This document shows, piece after piece, positions 51,902 through 60,433 of a stretch of DNA of 64,000 bases. Each line of letters opens with the position of its first letter. Positions within the stretch are counted from its first letter, which is position 1. This DNA is from Streptomyces sp. NRRL S-87 (GTDB lineage: Bacteria; Actinomycetota; Actinomycetes; Streptomycetales; Streptomycetaceae), in assembly GCF_000719335.1 (NCBI RefSeq), contig NZ_JOGB01000016.1, positions 89,483-153,482 of the forward strand. The letters are read 5' to 3'. The notes beneath the pieces are model-generated. The model saw nothing but the letters and a program-made list of their open reading frames with translations, was not told the DNA's origin and searched no databases. The translations under genes were made by a program, and so were the position numbers.

Positions 51902-53314
51902 TCAGCCGGCGAAGCGGGCCATCCAGGCCTCCACCTCGTCGGCCGAGCGCGGCAGGCCCGCGGACAGGTTCTCGTGGCCGTCGGCGGTCACCAGCAGGTC
52001 GTCCTCGATCCGGACCCCGATGCCGCGCCACTCCTCGGGAACCGTGAGGTCGTCCGGCTGGAAGTACAGGCCCGGCTCGACGGTGAGCACCATGCCCGGT
52101 TCCAGCACGCCGTCGACGTACTCCTCGTTGCGGGCCTCGGCGCAGTCGTGGACGTCCAGGCCGAGCATGTGGCCGGTGCCCGCCATGGTGAAGCGGCGCT
52201 GCAGGCCGAGCTCGTACGCGCGGTCCGCCGGGCCCTCGAGGAAGCCCCACTCGACCAGCTTCTCCGCCAGGTACCGCTGCGCCGCCACGTGGAAGTCGCG
52301 GTAGGCGGCCCCCGGCTTCACGGCGGCCATGCCCGCCTCCTGGGCCTCGTACACCGCGTCGTACACCGTGCGCTGCACGGGCGTGAAGGTGCCGCTGATC
52401 GGCAGCGTCCGGGTGACGTCGGCCGTGTAGAGCGTGTGCGTCTCCACCCCGGCGTCGAGCAGCAGCAGGTCGCCGACGCGCACCGGGCCGTCGTTGTCGG
52501 TCCAGTGCATGATCGTGGCGTGCTCGCCGGCGGCGCAGATCGAGCCGTAGCCGACGGAGTTGCCTTCCAGCCGGGCGCGGCGGAAGAAGGTGCCCTCGAT
52601 CCACCGCTCGGAGGACGCGACCGCCCGCGAGAGCTCGGCCACGCAGTCCGTGAAGCCGCGCACGGTGGAGTCCACCGCCTTGCGCATCTCACCGATCTCC
52701 CAGGCGTCCTTCACGAGGCGGAGCCCGCTCAGGGCCTCCTCGAGTCCGGCGTCGCGCTCCGCGTCGGTGGTGACGGCCGCCTCGAGCACCGGGTCGACGC
52801 CCCGCACGATGCGGGTGGGCACGTCGGGGGCCGCCGCCAGGTCTGATGCCGCCGTACGGACGTCGCGGCAGTCCAGGCCGAGTACGCGGGCCGACTCGGC
52901 GAGGGAGCGGCGGCGCCCCATCCACAGCTCGGCGGTGTAGCCGAGCCAGAACTCGTCGGTGTCCCGGCCGTCCCGCGGCAGCTGGTAGCAGTACGCGTCG
53001 TGGCCGCCGTCCGGGCGGGGTTCGAGCACGAGGGCGCCGTCGCGGGCCTGGTCGCCGGTCAGGTGGACGTAGCCGGAGTACGGGCGGAAGGGGTAGGTGT
53101 CGTCGTTGGAGCGGGCCTTGAGGTTGCCGGACGGGACCACCAGCCGCTCGCCGGGGAACAGCGCGGACAGCGCGGCGCGGCGGCGGGCCGCGTACGGAGC
53201 CTGCTCGTCCTGCGGGAGGTCGTGCTGCTCGGTGTCGGCCCAGCCCGTCTTCATCAGGGCGGACAGTTCCCCGGAGACCTCCGCATAGAGGCCGTTCTTG
53301 CGAGCCTTCGCCAC
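51902..53314 (-). CDS. pepP: Xaa-Pro aminopeptidase (aminopeptidase P)
   Basis: 470 residues. Start at GTG 53314 (AKARKNGLYAEVSGELSALM), matching the usual N-terminus; GTG 53323 is possible. Domain 1 (about 40-190, FPGERLVVPSGNLKARSNDD) precedes the pita-bread catalytic domain. Metal ligands: Asp in LLLDAGVETHTLYTADVTRT (two), His in GTGHMLGLDVHD, Glu in LTVEPGLYF and Glu in VRIEDDLLVT. It removes the first residue from peptides with Pro in position two. Confidence 0.94.
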   Translation of the reverse strand: MAKARKNGLYAEVSGELSALMKTGWADTEQHDLPQDEQAPYAARRRAALSALFPGERLVVPSGNLKARSNDDTYPFRPYSGYVHLTGDQARDGALVLEPRPDGGHDAYCYQLPRDGRDTDEFWLGYTAELWMGRRRSLAESARVLGLDCRDVRTAASDLAAAPDVPTRIVRGVDPVLEAAVTTDAERDAGLEEALSGLRLVKDAWEIGEMRKAVDSTVRGFTDCVAELSRAVASSERWIEGTFFRRARLEGNSVGYGSICAAGEHATIMHWTDNDGPVRVGDLLLLDAGVETHTLYTADVTRTLPISGTFTPVQRTVYDAVYEAQEAGMAAVKPGAAYRDFHVAAQRYLAEKLVEWGFLEGPADRAYELGLQRRFTMAGTGHMLGLDVHDCAEARNEEYVDGVLEPGMVLTVEPGLYFQPDDLTVPEEWRGIGVRIEDDLLVTADGHENLSAGLPRSADEVEAWMARFAG

Positions 53315-53464
53315 GTCGTGCACCTTCTTCCGGCGGTTCGACCGCGCCGAGGGGCCTCGGCGACCCCCGGACGGTACTGCGGAACGGTGCGCCCCGGGGG
53401 TCTGGCCGTGCCAGTGGCACTGATCGGCCACACCTCGTCCTCGCGGGCGTCGATAATGCGGTGC

Positions 53465-54448
53465 ATGGCGAACGCGAGACTGGGCGAGGCCCTGCGACTC
53501 CTCGGGATCGACCCCGTGGCGGGCCGGGTGTACCTGGCGCTGCTGGAGCTCGCCCCCGCGCCGCTCTCCGCGATCGGGGAGGCGGCGGGACTGGACGCGG
53601 CCGGGCTGGCCGCCGCGTACGGCGAGCTGGTCGATGCCGGGCTGGCCAGTGCGGCCGTGGCGGGCGCCGACGTGGTGGCGCCGGTACCGCCCGCCGCGGG
53701 CCTGGAGGTCCTCGCCAGGCACCGGGCGGCCGAGCTGGAGGAGTCGCGCATCACCGTGGGCGGCGCCTTCGAGTCCTTCCGCCGGCAACGGCTCGCGGCG
53801 TACAACGACAACCTCGTCGAGGTCGTGACCGGTGACGCGGTCGGCCCCCGGATGCGGCGCGCGTGGGCCAGCGCCCGCGAGCAGATCCGGCAGCTGGACT
53901 CGCCGCCCTACTTCCCGCTGGCCGGGGCCACCGACGACGCGCTGGCGACACTCGCCCGGGGTGTGACCCAGCGCGTCGTCTACTCGAGGGCCTCGCTGGA
54001 GGTGCCCGGTCAGCTGGAGACGGCCATCGAGCCGTGCATCGAGGCCGGGGAGCAGGCCCGGGTGACCCCGGTGGTACCGGTCAAACTCGTGATCATCGAC
54101 GAGGCGTACGCGCTGGTGTCCCTGTCGATCAGGGAGGCGGACGTGCACAACACGATGCTGGTGGTGCAGCCGTGCGGTCTGCTGTCCGCGCTGGTCGCCC
54201 TGTTCGAGCAGACCTGGCAGGCAGCGCTCCCCCTGCACGGGCGCGCCACCGTGCCGGCCGGCCTGCCGTCGGCCGACCGCCGGCTGCTCCGCCTCCTCGC
54301 CAGCGGGGCGAGCGACGAGGTCATCGCCCGCGAGCTGGGCATCAGCCGCCGGACCTTCTTCCGCCGGCTGCAGATCCTGATGGCCCGCCTGGGCGCGGAG
54401 AACCGCTTCCAGATGGGCCTCCAGGCACAACGCTGCGGCTGGCTGTGA
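53465..54448 (+). CDS. LuxR-type regulator with TrmB-like N-terminus
   Basis: 327 residues from ATG 53465, with an in-frame ATG nine bases earlier. The N-terminus (ALRLLGIDPVAGRVYLALLEL) is a TrmB-like winged helix, the middle a ligand-domain-like segment (VVYSRASLEVPGQLETAIE), and the end a LuxR-type HTH (DRRLLRLLASGASDEVIARE, ISRRTFFRRLQ). Such regulators often neighbour natural-product genes. It converges on the SARP gene and is a candidate for control of the lanthipeptide locus. Confidence 0.85.
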   Translation: MANARLGEALRLLGIDPVAGRVYLALLELAPAPLSAIGEAAGLDAAGLAAAYGELVDAGLASAAVAGADVVAPVPPAAGLEVLARHRAAELEESRITVGGAFESFRRQRLAAYNDNLVEVVTGDAVGPRMRRAWASAREQIRQLDSPPYFPLAGATDDALATLARGVTQRVVYSRASLEVPGQLETAIEPCIEAGEQARVTPVVPVKLVIIDEAYALVSLSIREADVHNTMLVVQPCGLLSALVALFEQTWQAALPLHGRATVPAGLPSADRRLLRLLASGASDEVIARELGISRRTFFRRLQILMARLGAENRFQMGLQAQRCGWL

Positions 54449-54481
54449 CGTGTTCCGCGGTGAGCTTCTCCGCGGGTGAGG

Positions 54482-56305
54482 TCAGGCCGGAGCCGGCGTG
54501 CCACGGGTCGTCCCGACACCCGAGCTGCGGACGTACAGCCGTACCAGGTGCGGCAGTTCGTACCGCGCCGCGTGGGCGATGACCTCGGTGCGGGGCGACG
54601 TCACCATTCCGGCGTCGATGAGCGCCTCCACCACCCGTACGGCCTGCCGCTCGTCGCAGCCGAGGGCCTCGGCCGCCTCGGTCAGGCCGAAGGGGCCCTC
54701 GCCGGTGCCCGCGGCCAGCCGTCCCGCGTCGCGGCCCCACTCCGCGGGCAGCGCCCGCCAGCCGTTGGCCAGCCACCGGCGGACGGACACGTCCCCGGAG
54801 GTCAGTTCGTCCAGCGCCCCCGCGGGGTCGGTGAGCCGGTCCGCGAACTCCCGCAGCGGCACGTGGCGGAGCACCGCGAGCCGCATCCCGCTCACCCGGA
54901 CCGCAAGCGGCGACCCGCCGCAGGCGCGCACGATGCGCAGGGCGGCCTCCCGGTCGGCCCGCACCCGGCCCTGGCCGACGAGCCCCGCGAGCAGGTGCAC
55001 CGACTCGGCGGTACCGAGCGGCGGGACGGAGACCCGGTGGACGGGCGCCAGCCCGCCCAGCTGGCCACGCGCGGTGAGCAGGACCCTGCCCCGCCCGCCG
55101 CACGGGAGCAGCGGGCGTACGGCGCGTTCGTCGGGAACGTCGTCCAGGACCACCAGCACGCGGTGCTCCGCCAGCCATTCCCGCCACGCCTCCGGCCCGG
55201 GCGCCCCTAACTGGCCGGTCCGTTCGGCGAATTCCGCGAGAACCGCGGACAGCGGGCGGGTGAGGCCGTCCGCGTCACGCATCGATACCCAGAGCCGCCC
55301 GTCGGCGAACCGGTCGCCGAGCAGGTGGGCTACCCGCACCGCCAGTGTGGTCTTCCCGGCCCCGGCGGGGCCCGACAGCAGCACGCTGCGGCCGGCACCG
55401 CCGTCCTGCAAGAGGTCGACGAGGTGGCGCAGTTCCTCGTCGTGGCCGGTGAAGTCGACGAGGTCGGGCGGCAGAGCGGCGGGCGGCGGAGCGGCCGCCG
55501 GCCGGGCGGCCGGGCCCGCCCCGGCCCGGTCGTCACCGGCGAGGATCGTCCGGTAGCGGGCCGCCATGGCACCACCCGGTGCCAGGCCCAGTTCCCGGGC
55601 GAGCAGCTGCCGGTAGTCGTCGTAGGCCGCGAGCGCCTCGGCCTGCCGGCCGGACCCGCTCAGCGCGCTCATCCAGGCGGACCGGAGCCGTTCCCGGAGC
55701 GGGTGCCGCTCCACGAGGTCGCGCAGCCCCTCGACGACCGCCGGCGCGCCGCCCAGCTCCAGCTCCGCCTCGGCCCAGCTCTCGTAGGCCGTCAGGTGGC
55801 GCAGCTCCAGCCGTTCGGCCTCCTCGGCCAGCCGGGGCGACCGTCGCAGGTCGTCGCCCAGCGGCGGCCCCTGCCACAGGGCGAGGGCCTGGCGCAGCAG
55901 TCGGGCGGCCGGGCGGGGCTCCTGGCCCTCGGCGGCCCGCACCAGGGAGCGGAACCGCAGGAGGTCGAGCTCGTCCTCCGCCACCCGCAGCACGTAGGCG
56001 CCACCGGTGTGGACGAGGCGCGGCCGGTCCGGGTCGTCGTCCGCGAGCAGCGCGCGCAAGGCGCTCACGTACACCTGGAGGTTCTTGCGGGCGGTGCGCG
56101 GGGGCTCCTGCTGCCAGACCGCGTCGGTCAACGCGGCCACGGACACCGGGGTGTTGGCGGAGCCGAGCAGGGTCGCCAGCACGACCCGCTGCTTCAGCGG
56201 GCCGAGGGGCAGCGGGCGGTCGTCCCGGCGGACGGTGAGCGGTCCGAGGACGGAGAACCTGAGCGTGCCGGGTGGCGCCGCGGGCTGCGCGAACGGACGC
56301 TGCAT
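54482..56305 (-). CDS. AfsR/SARP-family transcriptional activator
   Basis: 607 residues from ATG 56305 with GAGGAGG upstream. An OmpR-like DNA-binding domain (about 15-100, LRFSVLGPLTVRRDDRPLPL) is followed by the BTAD helical domain (LDLLRFRSLVRAAEGQEPRP). An NB-ARC ATPase has P-loop LLSGPAGAGKTTLAVRV (about 320) and Walker B VLVVLDDVPDERA. There is no TPR extension, so it is shorter than AfsR itself. It is divergent from the LanKC gene and probably its pathway activator. Confidence 0.92.
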   Translation of the reverse strand: MQRPFAQPAAPPGTLRFSVLGPLTVRRDDRPLPLGPLKQRVVLATLLGSANTPVSVAALTDAVWQQEPPRTARKNLQVYVSALRALLADDDPDRPRLVHTGGAYVLRVAEDELDLLRFRSLVRAAEGQEPRPAARLLRQALALWQGPPLGDDLRRSPRLAEEAERLELRHLTAYESWAEAELELGGAPAVVEGLRDLVERHPLRERLRSAWMSALSGSGRQAEALAAYDDYRQLLARELGLAPGGAMAARYRTILAGDDRAGAGPAARPAAAPPPAALPPDLVDFTGHDEELRHLVDLLQDGGAGRSVLLSGPAGAGKTTLAVRVAHLLGDRFADGRLWVSMRDADGLTRPLSAVLAEFAERTGQLGAPGPEAWREWLAEHRVLVVLDDVPDERAVRPLLPCGGRGRVLLTARGQLGGLAPVHRVSVPPLGTAESVHLLAGLVGQGRVRADREAALRIVRACGGSPLAVRVSGMRLAVLRHVPLREFADRLTDPAGALDELTSGDVSVRRWLANGWRALPAEWGRDAGRLAAGTGEGPFGLTEAAEALGCDERQAVRVVEALIDAGMVTSPRTEVIAHAARYELPHLVRLYVRSSGVGTTRGTPAPA

Positions 56306-56698
56306 CGAGCGAACCTCCTCAAGGTGACGGGAGTTGGTCGGTCCACTCGATGATCGGCGGCCCGGCCCCGTCACGCATCGGTGCCGGACCCGCACACGCG
56401 CGCCGCCCCGCGCCCCCGCCTTGGGGACCGGGCCCCATGGGCATGCGCGAGCCCCGCCGGGATCCGCTCCCGGCCGCCCCGGCGCTGCGGCGGCTGACGC
56501 CCGCCTGCCGCAGCACCGCCCGGCAGGCCCCGGCCACCGGCGGTACGCCCGCCTGGAGGCAGTCCTCGGCGGTCCGCGGCCAGGCGACCGGGAGTGCTCT
56601 ACCGGTCGTGTGCCGCCGCCCAACCGTTTCCATACCGGCCGGCCGTAGCGTCTGCCAGGACCGATGGCCGCCCCGTACTGCCCCGCGAGGAGATTCCC
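56306..56698. other. Divergent promoter region, SARP / LanKC
   Basis: This 393-bp stretch contains no convincing gene on either strand. It must contain both promoters. I could not identify a SARP-type direct heptamer repeat with confidence. Confidence 0.5.
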
Positions 56699-56743
56699 GT
56701 GCTCGATGGCTTCGGCGAAGCGCTCGCGGACCGGGAGTACTAA
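56699..56743 (+). other. 14-codon leader frame, in frame with LanKC and closed by TAA
   Basis: GTG at 56699 has a perfect GAGGAG six bases upstream and reads LDGFGEALADREY, then TAA at 56741. The next codon, GTG 56744, opens the LanKC frame with no gap. LanKC proteins normally begin with an aromatic and AD..FY segment, so ALADREY looks like the native start of the enzyme, with a tyrosine codon turned into ochre. Confidence 0.7.
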
Positions 56744-59317
56744 GTGCCGCTGCCCCGCGTGGCCGACCCCGGGCCGAGCTTCGCGCCCAGCGAGGTGCCG
56801 CCGGGGGTGCGCGGCGCAGCCCAGGGCATCTGGACGGTCTGGGGCGGGCCGGGGACCGGGTTCGCCGAGCAGGGCTGGAAGATCCACGTGTCGGCGCGGC
56901 TGGACCGGGCGCAGCACGTGCTCGACACGGTCGCCGGGATCTGCTTCGCCGAAGGCGTGCCGTTCAAGCACCTGAGCGCCCGGCTCTTCTTCCTGTTCCT
57001 CCATCACAAGCACGCCGCCCGGGTCCAGGCGGGCAAGTTCTGCGCCGTCTACCCGCCGGACGCGGCGACCGCCCGCCGGCTGCTGGAGCGCCTGCGGGAC
57101 GCGCTCGACGGGGAGGAGGGACCGTACGTCCTCACCGACCGGCGCTTCCGCGACTCGCGGACGGTCCACTACCGCTACGGCTCCTTCGGCGACCACAGCC
57201 GGCTGCGGGCCGACGGCACCCGGGAGCCACTGGTCCGCGACGGCGCCGGCCGCGCGGTCGTGGACCAGCGGCTGCCCGCCTTCCAACTGCCCGCGGGGAT
57301 CACGGACCCCTTCGTCGAGGAGCAGGAGCAGCCCCACGCGGGACCGATCCAGATCCGCGACTACGAGGTGACCCGCGCGGTGCGCCTGAGCAACGCCGGC
57401 GGCACCTACCAGGCCCTTGACCGGCGGACCGGCCGCACCGTCTTCCTCAAGGAGGCCCGCGCCCACAACGGCCTGGTCTTCGACGGGACCGACGCGCAGC
57501 AGCGGCTGCGGCACGAGTACGACGTGCTGCGCGAGGTGCACGCGGCCGCCCCCGGGGTGGGCCCGGAGCCGCTGGACCACTTCACGGAGTGGGAACACGA
57601 CTTCCTCGTCACCGAGTTCGTGGCGGGGCAGCCGCTGGTGGGCTGGCTGAGCCGGTCCTCCCCGCTGGCCCGCGCCGACCGCACGGCCGAGTCCGTCGCC
57701 GCGTACTACGGGGCGTGCCAGCACCTGCTGGCCGGGCTGGACGCCGCGCTCGCGCGGCTGCACGCCGCCGGCTACCGGTTCGGTGACCTCAGCCTGGGCA
57801 ACGTCCTGGTCACGCCGTCGGGCGGGGTCCGGCTGGTGGACTTCGAGGCGGCCTCGGCGCTGTCCGCGGCACCCTCCGGGATGGGCACTCCCGGGTTCAC
57901 GCCGCCGCCCGGCCTGCTCCGGGCCGACACCGATCCGCTGCTGCAGGACCGGTACGGCGTGGCGGCGGTCGCGCTCTCCTTCCTGGCGCCGTTCCACGAG
58001 ATCGCCGAGCACGCGCCCGCCAACCTCGCACTGCTGCGCCGCGACCTGGCGGACGTTGCTCCGCCGCAGGACCTGTGGCAGCGGGCTACCGCCTTCCACC
58101 TGATGCGGGGCCGGGCGCAGGAGCAGGTTCCGGACCGGGCGCAGGACGGGGACGGCGCCGAACGGCTGCCCTCCCCCGCCGAGTTGGACGCCGATCCGCG
58201 CGGCTGCCTCACGCGGCTGGCCGACGAGGTGGCCGCGGGGCTGCTGGAGACGGCCGACGCCGACCGGCCGGACTGGGCGTTCCCGCCCTCGCCCGAGGCG
58301 TTCCGGACCAACAACGTGTGCCTGGCCTACGGCACGGCCGGGGTGGTGCACGCCCTGCACCGCGCCGGGGCCCCGGTGCCGGAGGAGATCCGCGAACGGC
58401 TGCGCCGCGACGCGCTGGCGCTGCGCGACGCGCTGCCCCCCGGCCTGCTCGTCGGCTCGGCCGGCGTCGCCCGGGTGCTGGCCGGCCTCGGCCGGCTGGA
58501 CGAGGCCGTCGACCTGCTCCGGGACGCCGACGGCCATCCGCTCACCGCCTCCTGCGGCACGCTGGCCGGCGGGCGGGCCGGGGTCGGCCTGGGCTGGCTC
58601 GCCCTGCACCGGCTGACCGGGGAGGGCAGCCACCTGGAGCGTGCCGCCGCGGCGGGCGAGGGCCTGCTGCGCACCCCCGACCTGCCGGCCACCCTCGGCG
58701 AGCACGACGCCCGCGGCCTGCTGCACGGCCGCTCGGGGGTCGCCCTCTTCCTCCACCGCCTGGCCCGCGCCACCGGCGAGGACCGCTACCTGGAGGCGGG
58801 CCGCCTGCTGCTCCACCAGGAGCTGGAACGGACCTTTGCGCTGGACGACGGGGCCCTGTCCGTCTCCGACAACGCCCAGCTCACCCGCGCCATGCCGTAC
58901 CTGGCCACGGGCGCGGCCGGGGTCGCGGCGGTGCTCACCCGCTACGTGGCGACCGCGCCGGACGAGCGCTGCGCCGCGGCGCTGCCGCGGCTGGTCGCCG
59001 GCATCCGGGTCTCCTGCGCCACCAAGGAGGCGGGCCTCTACCGGGGGCTGGCCGGACTGAGCTGGTTCCTGACCGGGCACGCCGAGCTCACCGGCACGGA
59101 CGCCGCCCGCCGGGACGCCGTGCGCGCCGCGACCGGCCTGCTGAAGTACGCGGTCCCGTACCGGCGCGGTGTCCGCTTCCTCGGGGCGGGTTCGCAACGG
59201 TTCACCGCCGACCTGTCCAGTGGCGGGGCCGGTGTCCTGCTGGCCCTGCACCGCGTGCTGGCCGGCCCGCTCCTGACGGAGCCCCGGCACGCGCGTCCGG
59301 TCCCGGCCGCCGGTTGA
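56744..59317 (+). CDS. lanKC: Class III lanthionine synthetase LanKC
   Basis: 857 residues from GTG 56744. The N-terminal lyase-like region (about 1-200, FKHLSARLFFLFLHHKHAAR) is followed by a Ser/Thr-kinase domain with FLKEARAHNGL, catalytic loop YRFGDLSLGNVLV and metal-binding VRLVDFEAASAL. The C-terminal cyclase-like domain (about 500-850, ARGLLHGRSGVALFLHRLA) lacks the zinc ligands of class I/II, as in class III. It dehydrates Ser/Thr and cyclises with Cys in a small precursor. The stop codon ahead of the frame means translation must reinitiate at TAAGTG, so expression may be reduced. Confidence 0.9.
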   Translation: MPLPRVADPGPSFAPSEVPPGVRGAAQGIWTVWGGPGTGFAEQGWKIHVSARLDRAQHVLDTVAGICFAEGVPFKHLSARLFFLFLHHKHAARVQAGKFCAVYPPDAATARRLLERLRDALDGEEGPYVLTDRRFRDSRTVHYRYGSFGDHSRLRADGTREPLVRDGAGRAVVDQRLPAFQLPAGITDPFVEEQEQPHAGPIQIRDYEVTRAVRLSNAGGTYQALDRRTGRTVFLKEARAHNGLVFDGTDAQQRLRHEYDVLREVHAAAPGVGPEPLDHFTEWEHDFLVTEFVAGQPLVGWLSRSSPLARADRTAESVAAYYGACQHLLAGLDAALARLHAAGYRFGDLSLGNVLVTPSGGVRLVDFEAASALSAAPSGMGTPGFTPPPGLLRADTDPLLQDRYGVAAVALSFLAPFHEIAEHAPANLALLRRDLADVAPPQDLWQRATAFHLMRGRAQEQVPDRAQDGDGAERLPSPAELDADPRGCLTRLADEVAAGLLETADADRPDWAFPPSPEAFRTNNVCLAYGTAGVVHALHRAGAPVPEEIRERLRRDALALRDALPPGLLVGSAGVARVLAGLGRLDEAVDLLRDADGHPLTASCGTLAGGRAGVGLGWLALHRLTGEGSHLERAAAAGEGLLRTPDLPATLGEHDARGLLHGRSGVALFLHRLARATGEDRYLEAGRLLLHQELERTFALDDGALSVSDNAQLTRAMPYLATGAAGVAAVLTRYVATAPDERCAAALPRLVAGIRVSCATKEAGLYRGLAGLSWFLTGHAELTGTDAARRDAVRAATGLLKYAVPYRRGVRFLGAGSQRFTADLSSGGAGVLLALHRVLAGPLLTEPRHARPVPAAG

Positions 59318-59415
59318 CGGCACCGGGCGGGCCCCCATGAACGCCTGGGCACGGGGACGAACAGCTCCGTGCCGAGGTTCGCAGTGACCGACCGATACGA
59401 CCCGAGAAGAAAGTG

Positions 59416-59538
59416 GTGATCACCGTGAGCCAGATCCTCGCGCTCCAGTCCCTGGACACCGAGCCGGAGTCCTCCTTCCTCCCGCCCTGCTTCAGCGTCG
59501 CCTGGAGCATCACCGACATCTTCCCCGAGCCGATGTAA
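59416..59538 (+). CDS. lanA: Class III lanthipeptide precursor, unusual core
   Basis: 37-40 residues. GTG 59416 sits six bases after GAGAAG; GTG 59425 would give a start at SQILALQ. The leader has the ILALQSL motif (ILxLQ), recognised by LanKC enzymes. The core after the acidic PE is SSFLPPCFSVAWSITD and IFPEPM: one cysteine, two Ser before it and two Ser plus one Thr after it. The canonical S-x2-S-x3-C labionin motif is absent. It lies 98 bp downstream of lanKC and ends at a strong terminator, with no transporter or protease gene next to it. Confidence 0.8.
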   Translation: MITVSQILALQSLDTEPESSFLPPCFSVAWSITDIFPEPM

Positions 59539-59555
59539 CGAGCCGGCGCCCGGGA

Positions 59556-59592
59556 GGGCCGGGACCGGTGGCCGCGCCACCGGTCCCGGCCC
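59556..59592. terminator. Strong hairpin after lanA
   Basis: A perfect 16-bp inverted repeat (59556-59571 with 59577-59592) with a 5-nt loop lies 17 bp after the precursor stop. Confidence 0.85.
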
Positions 59593-59676
59593 GGTGCGTC
59601 GGGGCTCGGGCCACCCCCTGCACGCCTCCCGGCCCGGTCGGGCGGCCGGTGTCCGGCACCCCCTCCGGGATGCGGG

Positions 59677-60213
59677 TTACCGGTGGCCGGGTACGTACTT
59701 GTAGCCGACGCGACGCACGGTGGAGATGCGCCCCCGGTGGGCCGGGCCGAGCTTGCGGCGCAGCCGGGCCACGTGGACGTCGACCGTGCGGCCGTCGCCG
59801 ATGTGGCCGTACCCCCAGATGCCCGAGATGAGGGCATCACGCGTGTGGACGGTGTGCGGGTGCGTCACGAAGTGGGCCAGGAGGTCGAACTCCAAGTACG
59901 TGAGCTCCAGTTCGCGCCCGTCGACCTCGACCACCCGGCGTGCCCGATCGACCTGGATGACGTCGTCGGAGTGGACGGGGCCGGCGCCGGGGCGCAGGTC
60001 CGGTGCGGGAGCTGTGCCGGGGCGCAGGTCCGGTACGGGAGCGGGAACGGGAGGCGGCGGTGCCGAGGGGTCGGGGGGCGGGATCTCCGGGCGTACGCCG
60101 TGCGCCTTCATCAGCGGCACCGGATCGACGTCCGCCGGAAGGAACACGAGGTACGCGACGCGACGGGGGTCGACGTGCCTGCGGCGTACGAGCATGGGCT
60201 CAGACGGGGACAT
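59677..60213 (-). CDS. Winged-helix (OmpR-type) regulator without receiver domain
   Basis: 178 residues from ATG 60213; GTG 60219 is possible. The N-terminus (VDPRRVAYLVFLPADVDPVPLM) replaces a receiver domain and is followed by a proline-rich linker (PPPDPSAPPPPVPAPVPDL). The C-terminal OmpR-type domain has LELTYLEFDLLAHFVTH, RDALISGIWGYGH and RTVDVHVARLRRKLG. A CCTACT-N5-CATAGG palindrome lies 43 bp upstream, shared with the sulfonate genes across the divergent region, so it is likely a member of that regulon. Confidence 0.85.
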   Translation of the reverse strand: MSPSEPMLVRRRHVDPRRVAYLVFLPADVDPVPLMKAHGVRPEIPPPDPSAPPPPVPAPVPDLRPGTAPAPDLRPGAGPVHSDDVIQVDRARRVVEVDGRELELTYLEFDLLAHFVTHPHTVHTRDALISGIWGYGHIGDGRTVDVHVARLRRKLGPAHRGRISTVRRVGYKYVPGHR

Positions 60214-60252
60214 GGCCACATCGTGAGGTGCGCGACGGGCACCCGCCAATAC

Positions 60253-60274
60253 TTCCCTACTGGTTCCATAGGAA
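60253..60274. promoter_or_regulatory. Sulfur-regulon palindrome, site 1
   Basis: CCTACT-GGTTC-CATAGG flanked by TT/AA. On the minus strand it reads ATTCCTATGG and AACCAGTAGGGAA, the same layout as sites 2 and 3. It serves the leftward winged-helix gene. Confidence 0.65.
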
Positions 60275-60399
60275 TTGTGCACCGCGGGGGCCGGTCGCCC
60301 CGGGGGGCGGGGCGGCGGCCCGTCCCCGTCTCCCATGGCGGGACCGGGCTGTCCAGCATTCGATCACGCTCTTGCCGGACAGGCCGCTTCGGGCAAAGA

Positions 60400-60420
60400 T
60401 TCCTATCAATCCGATGGGAA
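60400..60420. promoter_or_regulatory. Sulfur-regulon palindrome, site 2
   Basis: TTCCTATC-AATCC-GATGGGAA (one mismatch), starting 34 bp before the SfnB-like gene start. A CAAAGAT -10-like element lies just upstream, as at site 3. Confidence 0.75.
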
Positions 60421-60433
60421 AGGTGGGATTCAA

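Noticed and set aside
54482..59338. A 1618-codon minus-strand frame spanning the SARP gene and the whole LanKC locus
   Set aside because: The part opposite LanKC is antisense and low in complexity; the SARP domain begins at a good start with GAGGAGG at 56305.
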